Assembly (NCBI GenBank): GCA_030598525.1
Contig: JAUVPT010000113.1
Location: forward strand, 1 to 5,913
Source of the DNA: Gemmatimonadota bacterium
GTDB taxonomy: Bacteria > Gemmatimonadota > Gemmatimonadetes > Palauibacterales > Palauibacteraceae
Length of the DNA stretch: 5,913 nt
Reading direction: 5' to 3'
Shown piece after piece: positions 1-5,913 of the stretch. The notes beneath the pieces were generated by a model. The model did no database searches and was not told the DNA's origin. It saw only the letters and a program-made list of their open reading frames with translations. Position numbers and translations under genes: made by a program. The first letter of the stretch is position 1, and each line of letters starts with the position of its first letter.

Positions 1-1434
1 GCCGCCGCGCTCCTGACGGGGAACGTCTTCTCCGCCGCGTCATTCTTCGTCGGCGTGCCCTCCGGGTGGATCTTCATTCTCTCGGCGTGGGCGATCCACT
101 TCTTCCTGGAAGAGCGCTACGTCCGGGCCATCCTGTTCGGGACCCTGACGACATACGTCCATCTCGGAGGCGCTCCAGTGATCGGGCTTGGCATCCTGCT
201 CGCTGCACTGGCCACCCGCCGTTGGAAGGCCTTGTTGATCACCGGTGGCCTGACTGTGCTCCTCACCTCGCCATACATCATTCATTTCCTGCGGCACCTG
301 GACTGGTACAACGGACAGCGCGGCCACGTGGCCGGATCGGTGGCCCTGTTCACGTACGCACTTGCCGCGCCGGGTGTGCTCTGGCTGTCGTGGCTGCTGT
401 GGCGACGCGAGAAGGGCCTCTTCCTCCTCCTGTGGGCGGCGGCCCCACTGGCCTGGCTGTTCCAGGACGGACTGAGGTTCTTCCTGCAATCCACCGTGGC
501 GGCTTCGGCAATCGCCGGCGTCTTCTTCGCCTGGTTCATCTCTCGATTCACTGGCGAGGAGGCGCAGCACTGGCTGACCGGGTCGCTGGTCCTCGTGGCC
601 ACCCTGTATCCGTTCGCCATCCCGAGCCTTCCGGTCGAGACGGCGTGGGCAGCCGGGCAGGGGTTTCCTCGGGAGCTGGACTGGAAGGAAGCGGAAGCGC
701 TGGCCCTCGTGGTCGAGGAAGACGGTCTCCAGGACCGGATATTCGACCCCTACTACGATTCGTTGTGCGGTGCGATGTCGGTGTTCGTGCCGGTTCGCCA
801 GCGATACGGACACTGGGGAGAGGTGCGACCGGCCGTGGACCCGGCTGACACGATTTCCACGGGTTCCTTCGCCTTTATGATCCCACTGCCGCCGGACGAC
901 AGCCTGCTGGCGGTATTCGACGCGAACGGCCTGGTCACGAATCACGGTGGCGGGCGCGAGACCTCACTGGTCACGCTGCCGGCCCCCGGTGGCACGGCGG
1001 CCGTGAACCCGCTGCTGGTGGACATCGTCCAGCAGGAAATCGGCTGGCTGGTGGAAAACGCCGTCCCCAACCTGTTCCCGCCGGCCACGATGCTGTTCAA
1101 CGTGGCCGAGATCCGGGCGCACCGTGAGCGAATGGCCATGCAGAAGGCACACGTCGGCCGGATTCAACTCGCGGTGCTGCTATACGCGTTCGCGGTGGAG
1201 GGTGATGACCCCGAACTGGCGGCCGGCGTCCGGCGCTCGGCTCGCGGCTGGGGCAGCGTTGCGAACTTCATCGGCGATGAGACAGCCATGGACTACGTGG
1301 ACGAGGAGCGTTTCGAGCGCTTCCGGCAGAATCTCCGCGTATTCGCTCGCGAGATTGAGGTGCTCAGGACGCAGGCGCTCCCGAGCGAGGAACTGGACCG
1401 GGCGACGGAACGACTGTTCAGGGAGTTCTTCTAG
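1..1434 (+). CDS. Polytopic membrane protein, C-terminal part (5' end outside window); possibly GT-C glycosyltransferase-like
   Basis: The reading frame is open from base 1 to the TAG stop at 1432-1434 (477 residues visible). A GTG at 55 lies inside an already hydrophobic stretch, so the true start is probably upstream of the window. Numbering from the first visible codon, hydrophobic segments occur at about 4-19, 21-35, 43-70, 75-96, 110-132, 138-153, 163-180 and 190-208, giving roughly 7-8 membrane spans. A soluble region follows from about 215 to 477. It begins with an acidic/aromatic stretch containing DRIFDPYYDS (244-253) and RYGHWGEV, and ends in charged, probably helical sequence. The short loop with HLGGAP (53-58) between hydrophobic helices resembles polytopic glycosyltransferase-type (GT-C or PTPS-related) membrane proteins. 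This is an impression from layout only, because the N-terminal loop where GT-C catalytic acids normally lie is outside the window. The membrane-protein call is firm; the enzyme function is not. The gene is 102 nt upstream of the next one and probably in a separate transcript. Confidence 0.8.
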   Translation, partial: AAALLTGNVFSAASFFVGVPSGWIFILSAWAIHFFLEERYVRAILFGTLTTYVHLGGAPVIGLGILLAALATRRWKALLITGGLTVLLTSPYIIHFLRHLDWYNGQRGHVAGSVALFTYALAAPGVLWLSWLLWRREKGLFLLLWAAAPLAWLFQDGLRFFLQSTVAASAIAGVFFAWFISRFTGEEAQHWLTGSLVLVATLYPFAIPSLPVETAWAAGQGFPRELDWKEAEALALVVEEDGLQDRIFDPYYDSLCGAMSVFVPVRQRYGHWGEVRPAVDPADTISTGSFAFMIPLPPDDSLLAVFDANGLVTNHGGGRETSLVTLPAPGGTAAVNPLLVDIVQQEIGWLVENAVPNLFPPATMLFNVAEIRAHRERMAMQKAHVGRIQLAVLLYAFAVEGDDPELAAGVRRSARGWGSVANFIGDETAMDYVDEERFERFRQNLRVFAREIEVLRTQALPSEELDRATERLFREFF

Positions 1435-1467
1435 CCAGGATTCGCGACGACGAGGTTCGCGTTTCGT

Positions 1468-1473
1468 TATACT
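1468..1473 (+). promoter_or_regulatory. Putative -10 element (TATACT) upstream of the TolB/TPR gene
   Basis: In the 102-nt gap after the membrane-protein gene, the stretch at about 1461-1480 is distinctly AT-rich against the GC-rich surroundings. It contains TATACT, one mismatch from the sigma-70-type TATAAT consensus. No good -35 hexamer lies at 16-18 nt spacing; TTCGCG at 1441-1446 is 21 nt away and a poor match. Transcription from here would leave a leader of roughly 55 nt before the ATG at 1537 and could serve the whole downstream gene cluster. The call rests on base composition, the hexamer and position only. Confidence 0.35.
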
Positions 1474-1536
1474 GTTTGTTCGCCCCCCGACGCCGGCCCG
1501 AGGCTGCAAGCCGGACCGAACCCATTTGCGTGTGAC

Positions 1537-3354
1537 ATGAAGCCTTCCCTGTTCGGCGAACTGAAGCGCAGGAAAGTGATTCGTGTGGCTGTGGCCTACG
1601 CGGTCGTGGCTCTCGCCGTCATGGAGGCGGCGGATCTCATCGTGGCGGCGCTCTATCTTCCTGAGCGGGCCAATCAACTCATCGTGGTTCTCGCGGTGTT
1701 GGGCTTCCCGATCTCGGTCGCTCTGGCATGGGCCTTCGAGATTACACCCGAGGGGGTCAGGCGTGAGAGGGAGCCGGACGGTTCACCGGCACGTCCGCGC
1801 CGGCCCGGAGCGTTCCGCAGGATTGCGACAGGGTTCGCCGTGACGAGCCTGCTTGCTCTGGCCCTGTGGCTCGGACCGCTGTCTCGCCCCCGCGAGGTTC
1901 TGACTCTGCCGACGGTCGTGTTCCTTGATTCGGTGGCAGTCCTCCCGCTGGAGAATCGCACGGGCGACTCGAGTTACGACTATCTGTCATCCGGGATCAT
2001 GGAACGAATGGTCGGCCGCCTCATGGATCTCGGGCAGGTCAAGGTGACCGACCCGTTCTCCAGCAGGCGCTATGCGGAGCAGAAGCCAGCGCTGAGCCCA
2101 CGCCAGCTCGCGGATTCCCTGCACGTGGAGAAGTTGGTGTACGGGTCTCTGTATTCCGACACGACAGGCTTGCGCGTGGAGATCATCACGAGCCTCGGTG
2201 AAACGGCGACGGCGCTGTGGGACGCGACGTACGAAACCGACTCGTCCACCGGTCCGGATCCGGCGGCCGCGATCGCCGACAGCTTCATTTCGGACTACAC
2301 CAATCGGACCCCCGCCCTTCGGCAAAGCACTCTGCTACCGGGCCGCGTACGCGCAGACGACTACGGGCTACTGGGTGAGGGGAGAGAAGCACTGGGACGC
2401 AGAACGGCGGAGGGCCTGGCTGCCGCGAGACGGGCGTTTGCCGCAGCAGCCGAGACCGATTCGATGAACGCACGAGCTTTCGCCGGCCTGTCGAGCGCTC
2501 ACTCGCTGTCGCTGGCTTACCGTTACGAGACGGGGAACCGCGGCTACCGTGACGCAGCCCTCGCCCTCGCCTACGCGAACCGCGCGATCGAGCTGGATCC
2601 GGACATTGCGGACGGGTTTTCGGCCCGTATCTACATCGCCACGCGCTCCTCCGCCCCGCCGGAGGTCGTGATCCCAGACTGCCAGCGGGCACTCGAGATC
2701 GCGCCCTCATCCGCGGCGATCAACAGCTGGTGCGCGCGGGTGTTCAATCAGCAGGGGGACCCCGGCGCTGCGTTCGAGTCGATGCGGCGTTCCATTTCAC
2801 TGGATCCGGGGAACGCCGGGCGCCGTCTGGCGCTAGCCTATTCCGCTCTCCAGGAAGGTGAGGCGATCCTGGCGATCGAACAGGCGCGTGAGGCCCGCCG
2901 GATCCAGCCCGAGCTGATGCTCCCACGGTCGATCGAGGCCCGTGCTCTGCTTCTTGCCGATCGCGCGGACGAGTGCATGGAGCTCGATCTGGGACCCCAC
3001 GACGGTATCCGTGCCGCGTGCCTGCACGAGGTCGGCCGTGTCGACGAAGCGCGGGCGCTCGTCGATTCGCTGTCGGCCGCCTTTTATGCCGACGCGCTGA
3101 CCGATACGGTGTTCACGCCCGTGATCCGGGCCGAGGATCTCGCCGTGTACTACGCCTGGATCGGAGACGCGGACGGCGCGATCGAGTGGACCGTCGAGGC
3201 GTACCGGATGTCTCCGCTCGGCGTCGAAATGCGCGTCCTGGAATCCCCTCTCTTCTCCCGCGTCAGGAACGACGAGCGATTCAGGCGCGAGGTGTCGCGT
3301 GAGCGATCGCGCCTGTGGGAGAAGGTCGAGAACGCATCCCGACAGATCATGTGA
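1537..3354 (+). CDS. Membrane-anchored TolB-like/TPR protein
   Basis: This 605-residue protein probably acts as a membrane-tethered protein-interaction or sensing scaffold; no enzymatic domain is seen. The N-terminus (MKPSLFGELKRRKV) followed by a hydrophobic segment at about 14-38, a second at 47-67, and then EITPEGV, is the conserved opening of a widespread family of TolB-like/TPR proteins. A third hydrophobic segment lies at about 95-115. A TolB-like domain follows from about 129 (SVAVLPLENRTGD at 132-144) to about 238, containing the typical YGSLY strand. From about 285 to the end, helical repeats of TPR type occur, with signature pieces such as ANRAIELDP, CQRALEIAP and MRRSISLDP. The C-terminal LFSRVRNDERFRREV is also typical of the family. 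Relatives often carry a kinase, adenylate-cyclase or winged-helix DNA-binding domain before the membrane segments; none is present here. The ATG is the only standard start codon in the frame between the upstream gene and the family N-terminus. It has no Shine-Dalgarno match just upstream, unlike the next two genes. The stop is 10 nt before the esterase gene. Confidence 0.9.
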   Translation: MKPSLFGELKRRKVIRVAVAYAVVALAVMEAADLIVAALYLPERANQLIVVLAVLGFPISVALAWAFEITPEGVRREREPDGSPARPRRPGAFRRIATGFAVTSLLALALWLGPLSRPREVLTLPTVVFLDSVAVLPLENRTGDSSYDYLSSGIMERMVGRLMDLGQVKVTDPFSSRRYAEQKPALSPRQLADSLHVEKLVYGSLYSDTTGLRVEIITSLGETATALWDATYETDSSTGPDPAAAIADSFISDYTNRTPALRQSTLLPGRVRADDYGLLGEGREALGRRTAEGLAAARRAFAAAAETDSMNARAFAGLSSAHSLSLAYRYETGNRGYRDAALALAYANRAIELDPDIADGFSARIYIATRSSAPPEVVIPDCQRALEIAPSSAAINSWCARVFNQQGDPGAAFESMRRSISLDPGNAGRRLALAYSALQEGEAILAIEQAREARRIQPELMLPRSIEARALLLADRADECMELDLGPHDGIRAACLHEVGRVDEARALVDSLSAAFYADALTDTVFTPVIRAEDLAVYYAWIGDADGAIEWTVEAYRMSPLGVEMRVLESPLFSRVRNDERFRREVSRERSRLWEKVENASRQIM

Positions 3355-3357
3355 GGT
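3353..3357 (+). promoter_or_regulatory. Shine-Dalgarno GAGGT for the lipoprotein esterase
   Basis: GAGGT begins within the TGA stop of the TolB/TPR gene and lies 7 nt before the ATG at 3365, an ideal spacing. It decides the start: an in-frame GTG at 3299 would extend the protein by 22 residues into the upstream gene and place a charged segment before the signal peptide, so ATG 3365 is preferred. Confidence 0.75.
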
Positions 3358-3364
3358 AGCACTG

Positions 3365-5122
3365 ATGCTGCTTTCCCGAGTTCGAGTTTCAGTCCTCGCG
3401 GTTCTCCTCGCCGCCGCCGTATCCTGCGCTCCGGCTGGGGGCGACGATGACGCGACGAGTCCCCTGAGCTTTGCCGTTCAATACGACGGTGATGTGCAGA
3501 CCGGCCCGTTGGACGGCCGCGTCATCCTGTTGATTGCGTCTCTCGATACCGAATCCGAGCCCCGCTTCCAGCTTCGGTCGGAGCCGGCTCGTAGCGCACA
3601 GGGGTTCGGGGTCGACGTCGAGGCGTGGCAGCCAGGTGAGACGGCCGTGATCGACGGCTCGACCTTCGGACACCCGATCGAGGGGCTGGGCGACCTGCCC
3701 GCCGGTGAGTACTCGGTCCAGGCTGTGCTGAACGTGTACGAGAGTTTCGAACTGGCCACCGGCCACACGGTCAAGCTCCCGCCGGACCGGGGCGAGGGGC
3801 AGCAGTGGAACCGGAAGCCAGGCAACCTCTACTCGACGCCGAGGACGGTGCGTGTCGATCCATCGCGAGCCGAGACGATCGAGATCGTGCTCGATCAGGT
3901 CATGCCGGAGATCGAGCCGCCCGAGGACACGAAGTACATCCGGCACATCCGCATGCGAAGCGAGTTGCTCTCGGAGTTCTGGGGACGCGACATGTACCTG
4001 GGTGCGCACGTGCTGGTGCCCGAAGGGTTCGACGATCATCCGGAGGCCCGCTACCCGTTGATGGTGTTCCACGGACATTTCCCAAGGGACTTCGGCGGTT
4101 TCCGCACCGAGCCGCCGGACCCGGACCTCGAGTGCGAGTACAGCGAGCGATTCAGCCTCGAGTGCTACAACGGAATCCAGCAGAAGGAGGAGTACGACCT
4201 GTATCAGCGCTGGATTTCTCCCGACTTTCCGCGCTTCCTGGCGATCGAGATCCAGCATCCGACGCCGTACTACGACGATTCGTACGCGGTGAATTCCGCC
4301 AGCCAAGGGCCTTGGGGCGATGCGCTGACGTACGAGCTGATCCCGTACATCGAAGAGCAGTTTCGGGGCATCGGCGAAGGGTGGGCCCGCTTCACGTATG
4401 GCGGTTCGACGGGTGGATGGGAGGCCCTCGCCGTGCAGGTGTTCTACCCGGAGGAGTACAACGGCGCGTTCGCGGCCTGCCCCGACCCGATCGATTTCCG
4501 TGCCTACGAGCTGGTGGACATCTACGAGGACGAGAACGCGTACTTCGACATCGGACCATTCGGGCGCATGGAGCGTCCGGCGCACCGGGACTGGTTGGGC
4601 CACGTCAGCTACACCGTCAGGAACGAGAATCACGCCGAGCTCGTGAGGGGGACGAAGGGTCGATCCGGTGGTCAGTGGGACATCTGGGAGGCCACCTATT
4701 CTCCGATGGGTGAGGACGGATACCCGCAGCGAATCTGGGACAAGCGCACCGGCGAGATCGATCACGAGGTGGCCGAGTACTGGCGGGAGAACTACGACAT
4801 CAGGCACATCCTGGAGCGAGACTGGGCCGAGATCGGGTCCAGCCTCGCCGGCAAGATTCACATCTACGCCGGCGACATGGACAACTATTACCTCAACAAC
4901 GCCGCGTATCTGATGGAAGAGTTCCTGGAGAGCACCACCGATCCGTACTACGCCGGCCTCGTGGATTACGGTGACCGCTTCGAGCACTGTTGGAACGGCG
5001 ACCATGAGAACTCGAACGCCATATCACGGCTTCGGTACAACACGATGTACCTGCCCCGCATCCTGGAGAGGATTCGCGAGGCAGCTCCCCCCGGCGCGGA
5101 CCTGACAAGCTGGAGGTACTGA
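3365..5122 (+). CDS. Lipoprotein of the alpha/beta-hydrolase (putative esterase) superfamily
   Basis: This is a 585-residue predicted secreted hydrolase, probably an esterase-type enzyme of unknown substrate. The N-terminus has basic residues (R5, R7), a hydrophobic core and a lipobox-like AAVSC ending at Cys21, followed by Gly/Asp-rich sequence. This indicates lipid anchoring; Asp at about 26-28 rather than directly after the Cys leaves the target membrane open. Residues about 35-190 look beta-rich and may form an Ig-like accessory domain. The catalytic fold starts near 193 (RHIRMRSELL), with an oxyanion-type VFHGHFP at 234-240 and a nucleophile elbow GGSTGG that places Ser348 as the nucleophile. 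Candidate acids are Asp504 and Asp506 in AGDMDNYYLNN. The candidate histidines are His541 (HCW) and His547 (GDHEN). The roughly 155 residues between Ser348 and the acid region are far more than in compact esterase-D-like enzymes and contain a Gly/Trp-rich segment (GRSGGQWDIWEA). The gene starts 10 nt after the TPR gene and overlaps the flavodoxin gene by one base. The fold call is strong; substrate and triad assignment are inferred. Confidence 0.85.
   Translation: MLLSRVRVSVLAVLLAAAVSCAPAGGDDDATSPLSFAVQYDGDVQTGPLDGRVILLIASLDTESEPRFQLRSEPARSAQGFGVDVEAWQPGETAVIDGSTFGHPIEGLGDLPAGEYSVQAVLNVYESFELATGHTVKLPPDRGEGQQWNRKPGNLYSTPRTVRVDPSRAETIEIVLDQVMPEIEPPEDTKYIRHIRMRSELLSEFWGRDMYLGAHVLVPEGFDDHPEARYPLMVFHGHFPRDFGGFRTEPPDPDLECEYSERFSLECYNGIQQKEEYDLYQRWISPDFPRFLAIEIQHPTPYYDDSYAVNSASQGPWGDALTYELIPYIEEQFRGIGEGWARFTYGGSTGGWEALAVQVFYPEEYNGAFAACPDPIDFRAYELVDIYEDENAYFDIGPFGRMERPAHRDWLGHVSYTVRNENHAELVRGTKGRSGGQWDIWEATYSPMGEDGYPQRIWDKRTGEIDHEVAEYWRENYDIRHILERDWAEIGSSLAGKIHIYAGDMDNYYLNNAAYLMEEFLESTTDPYYAGLVDYGDRFEHCWNGDHENSNAISRLRYNTMYLPRILERIREAAPPGADLTSWRY
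5112..5117 (+). promoter_or_regulatory. Shine-Dalgarno GGAGGT for the exported flavodoxin, inside the esterase gene
   Basis: A full GGAGGT sits in the last codons of the esterase gene, 4 nt before the ATG at 5122. That ATG shares its A with the esterase TGA stop (TGATG, 5120-5124). The arrangement supports both this start and translational coupling between the two genes. Confidence 0.75.
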
Positions 5123-5727
5123 TGCGCAAGCTCATCGTGGGCCCGCTCGCGGTCTTGTTTACGTGTGTCGCCTGGGTCGGCCAGGCATCGGCGACGCCCA
5201 CGGAGTCGAGCAGCGACACGGTTCGGGTACTCGTCGTCTATCACAGCCTTACCGGCAACACTCGCACCCTGGCCGAGGCCGTCGCGGAAGGTGCGCGAGA
5301 AGTGGCCGGCGCCGAAGTGACTCTGAAACCCGTGGACGAGGTCGGGAATGAAGATCTCGAGGCCTGCGACGCACTGTTGATCGGATCGCCGACCTACTGG
5401 GGTTCGATCGCCACGCCGGTAAAGGCGTTTATCGACGACCGGCGCGTGTTCATGGGAGACAAGGTGGGCGGAGCCTTTGCTACCGGGGGCAGCGATGGCG
5501 GTGGCAAGGAGCTCGCCGTCCTGTCGATTCTCACCGCGATGCTCAACAACGGGATGATCGTGGCAGGGCCGCATTACGAGGAAGACGGTATTCGGTTCGG
5601 CGGCTTCGGCGTCGCAGCCACGACCGGTTCGGACAGCCCTGGCCTGGACGAGGCCGAGTTGTCGCGTGGGAGGCTCCTGGGCGAACGGGTGGCCACGGTG
5701 GCAAAGCGGTACCGGGAATCGCGGTGA
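5122..5727 (+). CDS. Exported WrbA/flavodoxin-like FMN protein (NAD(P)H:quinone oxidoreductase family)
   Basis: This is a 201-residue flavodoxin-fold protein with an N-terminal signal peptide. Residues 1-24 have the form MRK, a hydrophobic core, then AxA (A22-S23-A24), predicting signal-peptidase I cleavage before Thr25. There is no twin-arginine motif. The mature part opens with a beta strand (VRVLVVY, 34-40) and the FMN phosphate loop SLTGNT (42-47). It continues with the second FMN loop GSPTYWGS (88-95), the WrbA-like third loop FATGGSDGGGKE (119-130), NNGMIVAGP and a late GGFGVAATTG. These match the layout of WrbA-type NAD(P)H:quinone oxidoreductases, whose members normally are cytosolic and about 200 residues long without any leader. 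The likely role is FMN-dependent one- or two-electron transfer outside the cytoplasm, with unknown partner; the export part is inferred. No alternative start codon lies between the leader and the first beta strand, so the leader appears genuine. The gene overlaps the esterase stop by 1 nt and the next start by 4 nt. Confidence 0.88.
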   Translation: MRKLIVGPLAVLFTCVAWVGQASATPTESSSDTVRVLVVYHSLTGNTRTLAEAVAEGAREVAGAEVTLKPVDEVGNEDLEACDALLIGSPTYWGSIATPVKAFIDDRRVFMGDKVGGAFATGGSDGGGKELAVLSILTAMLNNGMIVAGPHYEEDGIRFGGFGVAATTGSDSPGLDEAELSRGRLLGERVATVAKRYRESR

Positions 5728-5913
5728 CCTTCGACTCCACCCCGGCCCCGCCGCGGGTCCGCTACGCGGACGCCACGTCGCCCGGTCTGCCGCCGGATCT
5801 CCTTCAGCGGGCTTCAAAGCGGCTGGGAGTGGCGGCCCTCATCTACGCCGGCACCTTTTTCATGGCCTATTTCGGGCCCATGCTCATCAACCCGCAAACC
5901 ATCTGGACCATCC
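5724..5913 (+). CDS. N-terminal part of a membrane protein (3' end outside window); possibly a membrane-anchored signalling protein
   Basis: The frame opens at GTG 5724, whose GTGA overlaps the flavodoxin TGA stop by 4 nt, and stays open to the window edge (63 complete codons). The visible part is a Pro-rich leader, then LPPDLLQRASKRLG (23-36), then a hydrophobic segment (about 36-54: VAALIYAGTFFMAYFGPML). A short amphipathic helix with LPPDLL before the first membrane helix resembles the N-termini of some membrane-linked Ser/Thr-kinase-like or sensor proteins of Gemmatimonadota/Acidobacteriota. That resemblance is from memory and too short to name a function. No clear Shine-Dalgarno precedes the GTG, so translation is probably coupled to the upstream gene. 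The GTG start is inferred from the overlap; a GTG at 5829 would fall within the membrane segment and is less likely. Confidence 0.65.
   Translation, partial: MTFDSTPAPPRVRYADATSPGLPPDLLQRASKRLGVAALIYAGTFFMAYFGPMLINPQTIWTI

Noticed and set aside
40..945. A 301-codon open frame on the - strand opposite the membrane protein gene
   Set aside because: The product is Arg/Gln/Glu/Pro-rich, low in hydrophobic core residues and without motifs, whereas the + strand encodes coherent membrane helices across the same span.
1441..1461. Repeated TTCGCG (1441-1446 and 1456-1461) as an operator or terminator
   Set aside because: Two direct 6-mers 15 nt apart are expected by chance in GC-rich DNA; they do not form a hairpin with a U-tract and are not inverted.
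1493..1514. CCGGC/GCCGG inverted repeat as a terminator for the upstream gene
   Set aside because: The stem is only 5 bp with a 12-nt loop, and no T-run follows, so it is not a credible intrinsic terminator.
3299..3364. Upstream GTG start for the esterase (22 extra residues)
   Set aside because: It overlaps the TPR gene by 56 nt, adds an Arg-rich, non-signal-like extension, and ignores the well-placed GAGGT before ATG 3365 where a lipoprotein signal begins directly.
3805..4713. A 302-codon + strand open frame inside the esterase gene
   Set aside because: It lies in a different frame from the esterase, and its Arg/Gly/Pro-rich translation lacks any of the family motifs that the esterase frame shows.
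3389..5005. A 538-codon open frame on the - strand opposite the esterase gene
   Set aside because: It is a by-product of G/C-biased third positions in the real gene. Its translation is Val/Arg/Leu-rich with no recognisable domain, while the + strand frame has a lipoprotein signal, a nucleophile elbow and good ribosome binding sites at its ends.
4966..5817. A 283-codon open frame on the - strand across the flavodoxin gene
   Set aside because: It spans three genuine + strand genes and their overlaps, with Arg/Ala/Pro-rich sequence and no motif; it is a GC-bias artefact.

Overview
The window is GC-rich bacterial DNA with third-position G/C bias, densely packed, and every supported gene is on the + strand. 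It holds three complete genes and two genes cut by the window edges. The gene families suggest an uncultured Gram-negative environmental bacterium of the Gemmatimonadota/Acidobacteriota type: a membrane-anchored TolB-like/TPR protein opening with the LFGELKRRKV-type N-terminus, a lipoprotein esterase, and a possible membrane-anchored signalling protein. This assignment is inferred from family distribution and no marker gene confirms it.

Layout: (1) 1-1434 is the C-terminal part of a polytopic membrane protein, open through the left edge, with about 7-8 membrane segments followed by a roughly 260-residue soluble domain. It may be GT-C-like, but this is not certain. (2) 1435-1536 is the only real intergenic gap. 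It contains an AT-rich patch with a plausible -10 box and no convincing terminator. (3) 1537-3354 encodes a 605-residue protein with three membrane segments, a TolB-like domain and TPR repeats. (4) 3365-5122 encodes a 585-residue lipoprotein of the alpha/beta-hydrolase (esterase) fold. (5) 5122-5727 encodes a 201-residue WrbA/flavodoxin-like protein with a clear Sec-type signal peptide. (6) 5724 to the right edge is the N-terminus of a membrane protein.

Genes 3 to 6 are separated by a 10-nt gap, a 1-nt overlap (TGATG) and a 4-nt overlap (GTGA), so they are almost certainly one transcript with translational coupling. All the complete products are predicted to sit in or outside the cytoplasmic membrane. 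The shared theme is therefore envelope/periplasmic, but the substrates and the link between the esterase and the exported flavodoxin cannot be read from sequence.

There are no RNA genes, mobile elements, CRISPR arrays or obvious repeats. The most interesting observation is the signal peptide on a flavodoxin-fold protein, together with its tight coupling to a lipoprotein hydrolase of unknown substrate.
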